Source: Actinomycetota bacterium (lineage in GTDB: Bacteria; Actinomycetota; Actinomycetes; Nanopelagicales; Nanopelagicaceae). Taken from it: a stretch of 5,933 nt of DNA. The first letter of the stretch is position 1. Each line of letters begins with the position of its first letter. The notes below the pieces were generated by a model that saw only the letters and a program-made list of their open reading frames with translations, ran no database searches and was not told where the DNA came from. Positions 5,631-5,933 of the stretch are shown piece by piece. The stretch is taken from the NCBI GenBank assembly GCA_947377725.1, contig CANCGX010000058.1, positions 1 to 5,933 on the forward strand, in the 5' to 3' direction. A program made the translations under genes and the position numbers.

Positions 5631-5652
5631 GCCGCTACTTTTCCCTAAAACG

Positions 5653-5663
5653 CAGAACTTCTG
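5653..5663. promoter_or_regulatory. Short palindrome upstream of the ABM gene
   Basis: CAGAA-C-TTCTG is a perfect 11-bp palindrome. It lies 22 bp upstream of the TAATAT candidate -10 and touches the place where a -35 would be. It could be a small operator for the ABM-GMC unit. It is short enough to be chance. Confidence 0.25.
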
Positions 5664-5678
5664 AATTAAAAATAGGTT

Positions 5679-5933
5679 TTAAGCAGCGGGCTCAGCGTAG
5701 GAGCAGTTCCAAGTTTTCAAGCAACTCATAATGTTTGAAGAATAAGGTGCGTTGTAATAATCCGTAGGAAAATCAACTTTGATGGCACTCTTCGGGTATT
5801 TAGCTCCTGTAAACGCATGTGAGAGTTGCATGACTGGAGTACTCCATTTCCCAGCCATTAAACTCATCGACAAACCAAGAAGAACCCCTGAATTACCACC
5901 TAATTTTTTAGACCCAGGAAGTCCTGAGATTGG
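5679..5933 (-). CDS. Unrecognised protein, C-terminal 84 residues (runs off right edge)
   Basis: The minus-strand frame is open from the right edge to a TAA at 5681-5679, so the true start is outside the window. The visible tail runs from PISGLPGSKKLGG to NCSYAEPAA. It has a small hydrophobic stretch (GVLLGLSMSLMAG), then HAFTGAKYPKS, then an aromatic segment FPTDYYNAPYSSN, and ends with two cysteines spaced by six residues (SCLKTWNC). I do not recognise the family. It lies 60 nt upstream of the ABM gene on the same strand and may belong to the same operon. GMC dehydrogenases are often encoded just after a small partner subunit, so a small-subunit role is possible, but I see no diagnostic motif. 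A TTG at 5873 could serve as a start, but no Shine-Dalgarno-like site precedes it and the frame continues upstream, so a partial gene is more likely. Confidence 0.5.
   Translation of the reverse strand, partial: PISGLPGSKKLGGNSGVLLGLSMSLMAGKWSTPVMQLSHAFTGAKYPKSAIKVDFPTDYYNAPYSSNIMSCLKTWNCSYAEPAA

Overview
The window looks like a carbohydrate-uptake and oxidation locus from a moderately AT-rich bacterium. Three things suggest a small-genome, free-living actinobacterium, perhaps of the freshwater acI/Planktophila type: compact spacing, an abundant-protein codon pattern in the binding-protein gene, and a GMC oxidoreductase of a type I associate with actinobacteria. This placement is inference only, because the window contains no rRNA or marker gene.

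Layout from left to right. (1) Positions 1-542, minus strand: the N-terminal 180 codons of a DhnA/LacD/FbaB-type class I aldolase, which runs off the left edge just after its presumed Schiff-base lysine. (2) Positions 543-759: a divergent control region with two perfect inverted repeats, six copies of the pentamer GTTAT/ATAAC, a candidate promoter and short leader hairpins. (3) Positions 760-3794, plus strand: a complete three-gene ABC importer (binding protein, permease, single-domain ATPase). Its gene order and sequence features match the fructose importer FrcB-FrcC-FrcA. The binding-protein and permease genes are separated by 144 nt holding two stem-loops and a 12-nt tandem repeat. The permease and ATPase genes overlap by one base. 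(4) Positions 3801-5933, minus strand, convergent: a GMC-family FAD oxidoreductase with a four-cysteine motif, preceded by a small antibiotic-biosynthesis-monooxygenase (ABM) domain protein and by the C-terminal end of an unrecognised protein that enters from the right edge. These three genes are co-directional with short gaps and may form one operon.

How it may work together: the secreted binding protein captures a monosaccharide (fructose, mannose or ribose class by family), FrcC and FrcA import it, and the divergent aldolase could cleave a phosphorylated sugar further down the pathway. The shared intergenic operators would allow one regulator to control both directions. The GMC/ABM unit is a separate oxidative module, and nothing in the sequence ties its substrate to the transporter apart from adjacency. 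I found no mobile element, CRISPR array, tRNA or rRNA. I do not see a clearly novel multi-gene system. The most interesting points are the operator architecture, the structured frcB-frcC spacer, and the cysteine cluster in the GMC enzyme.
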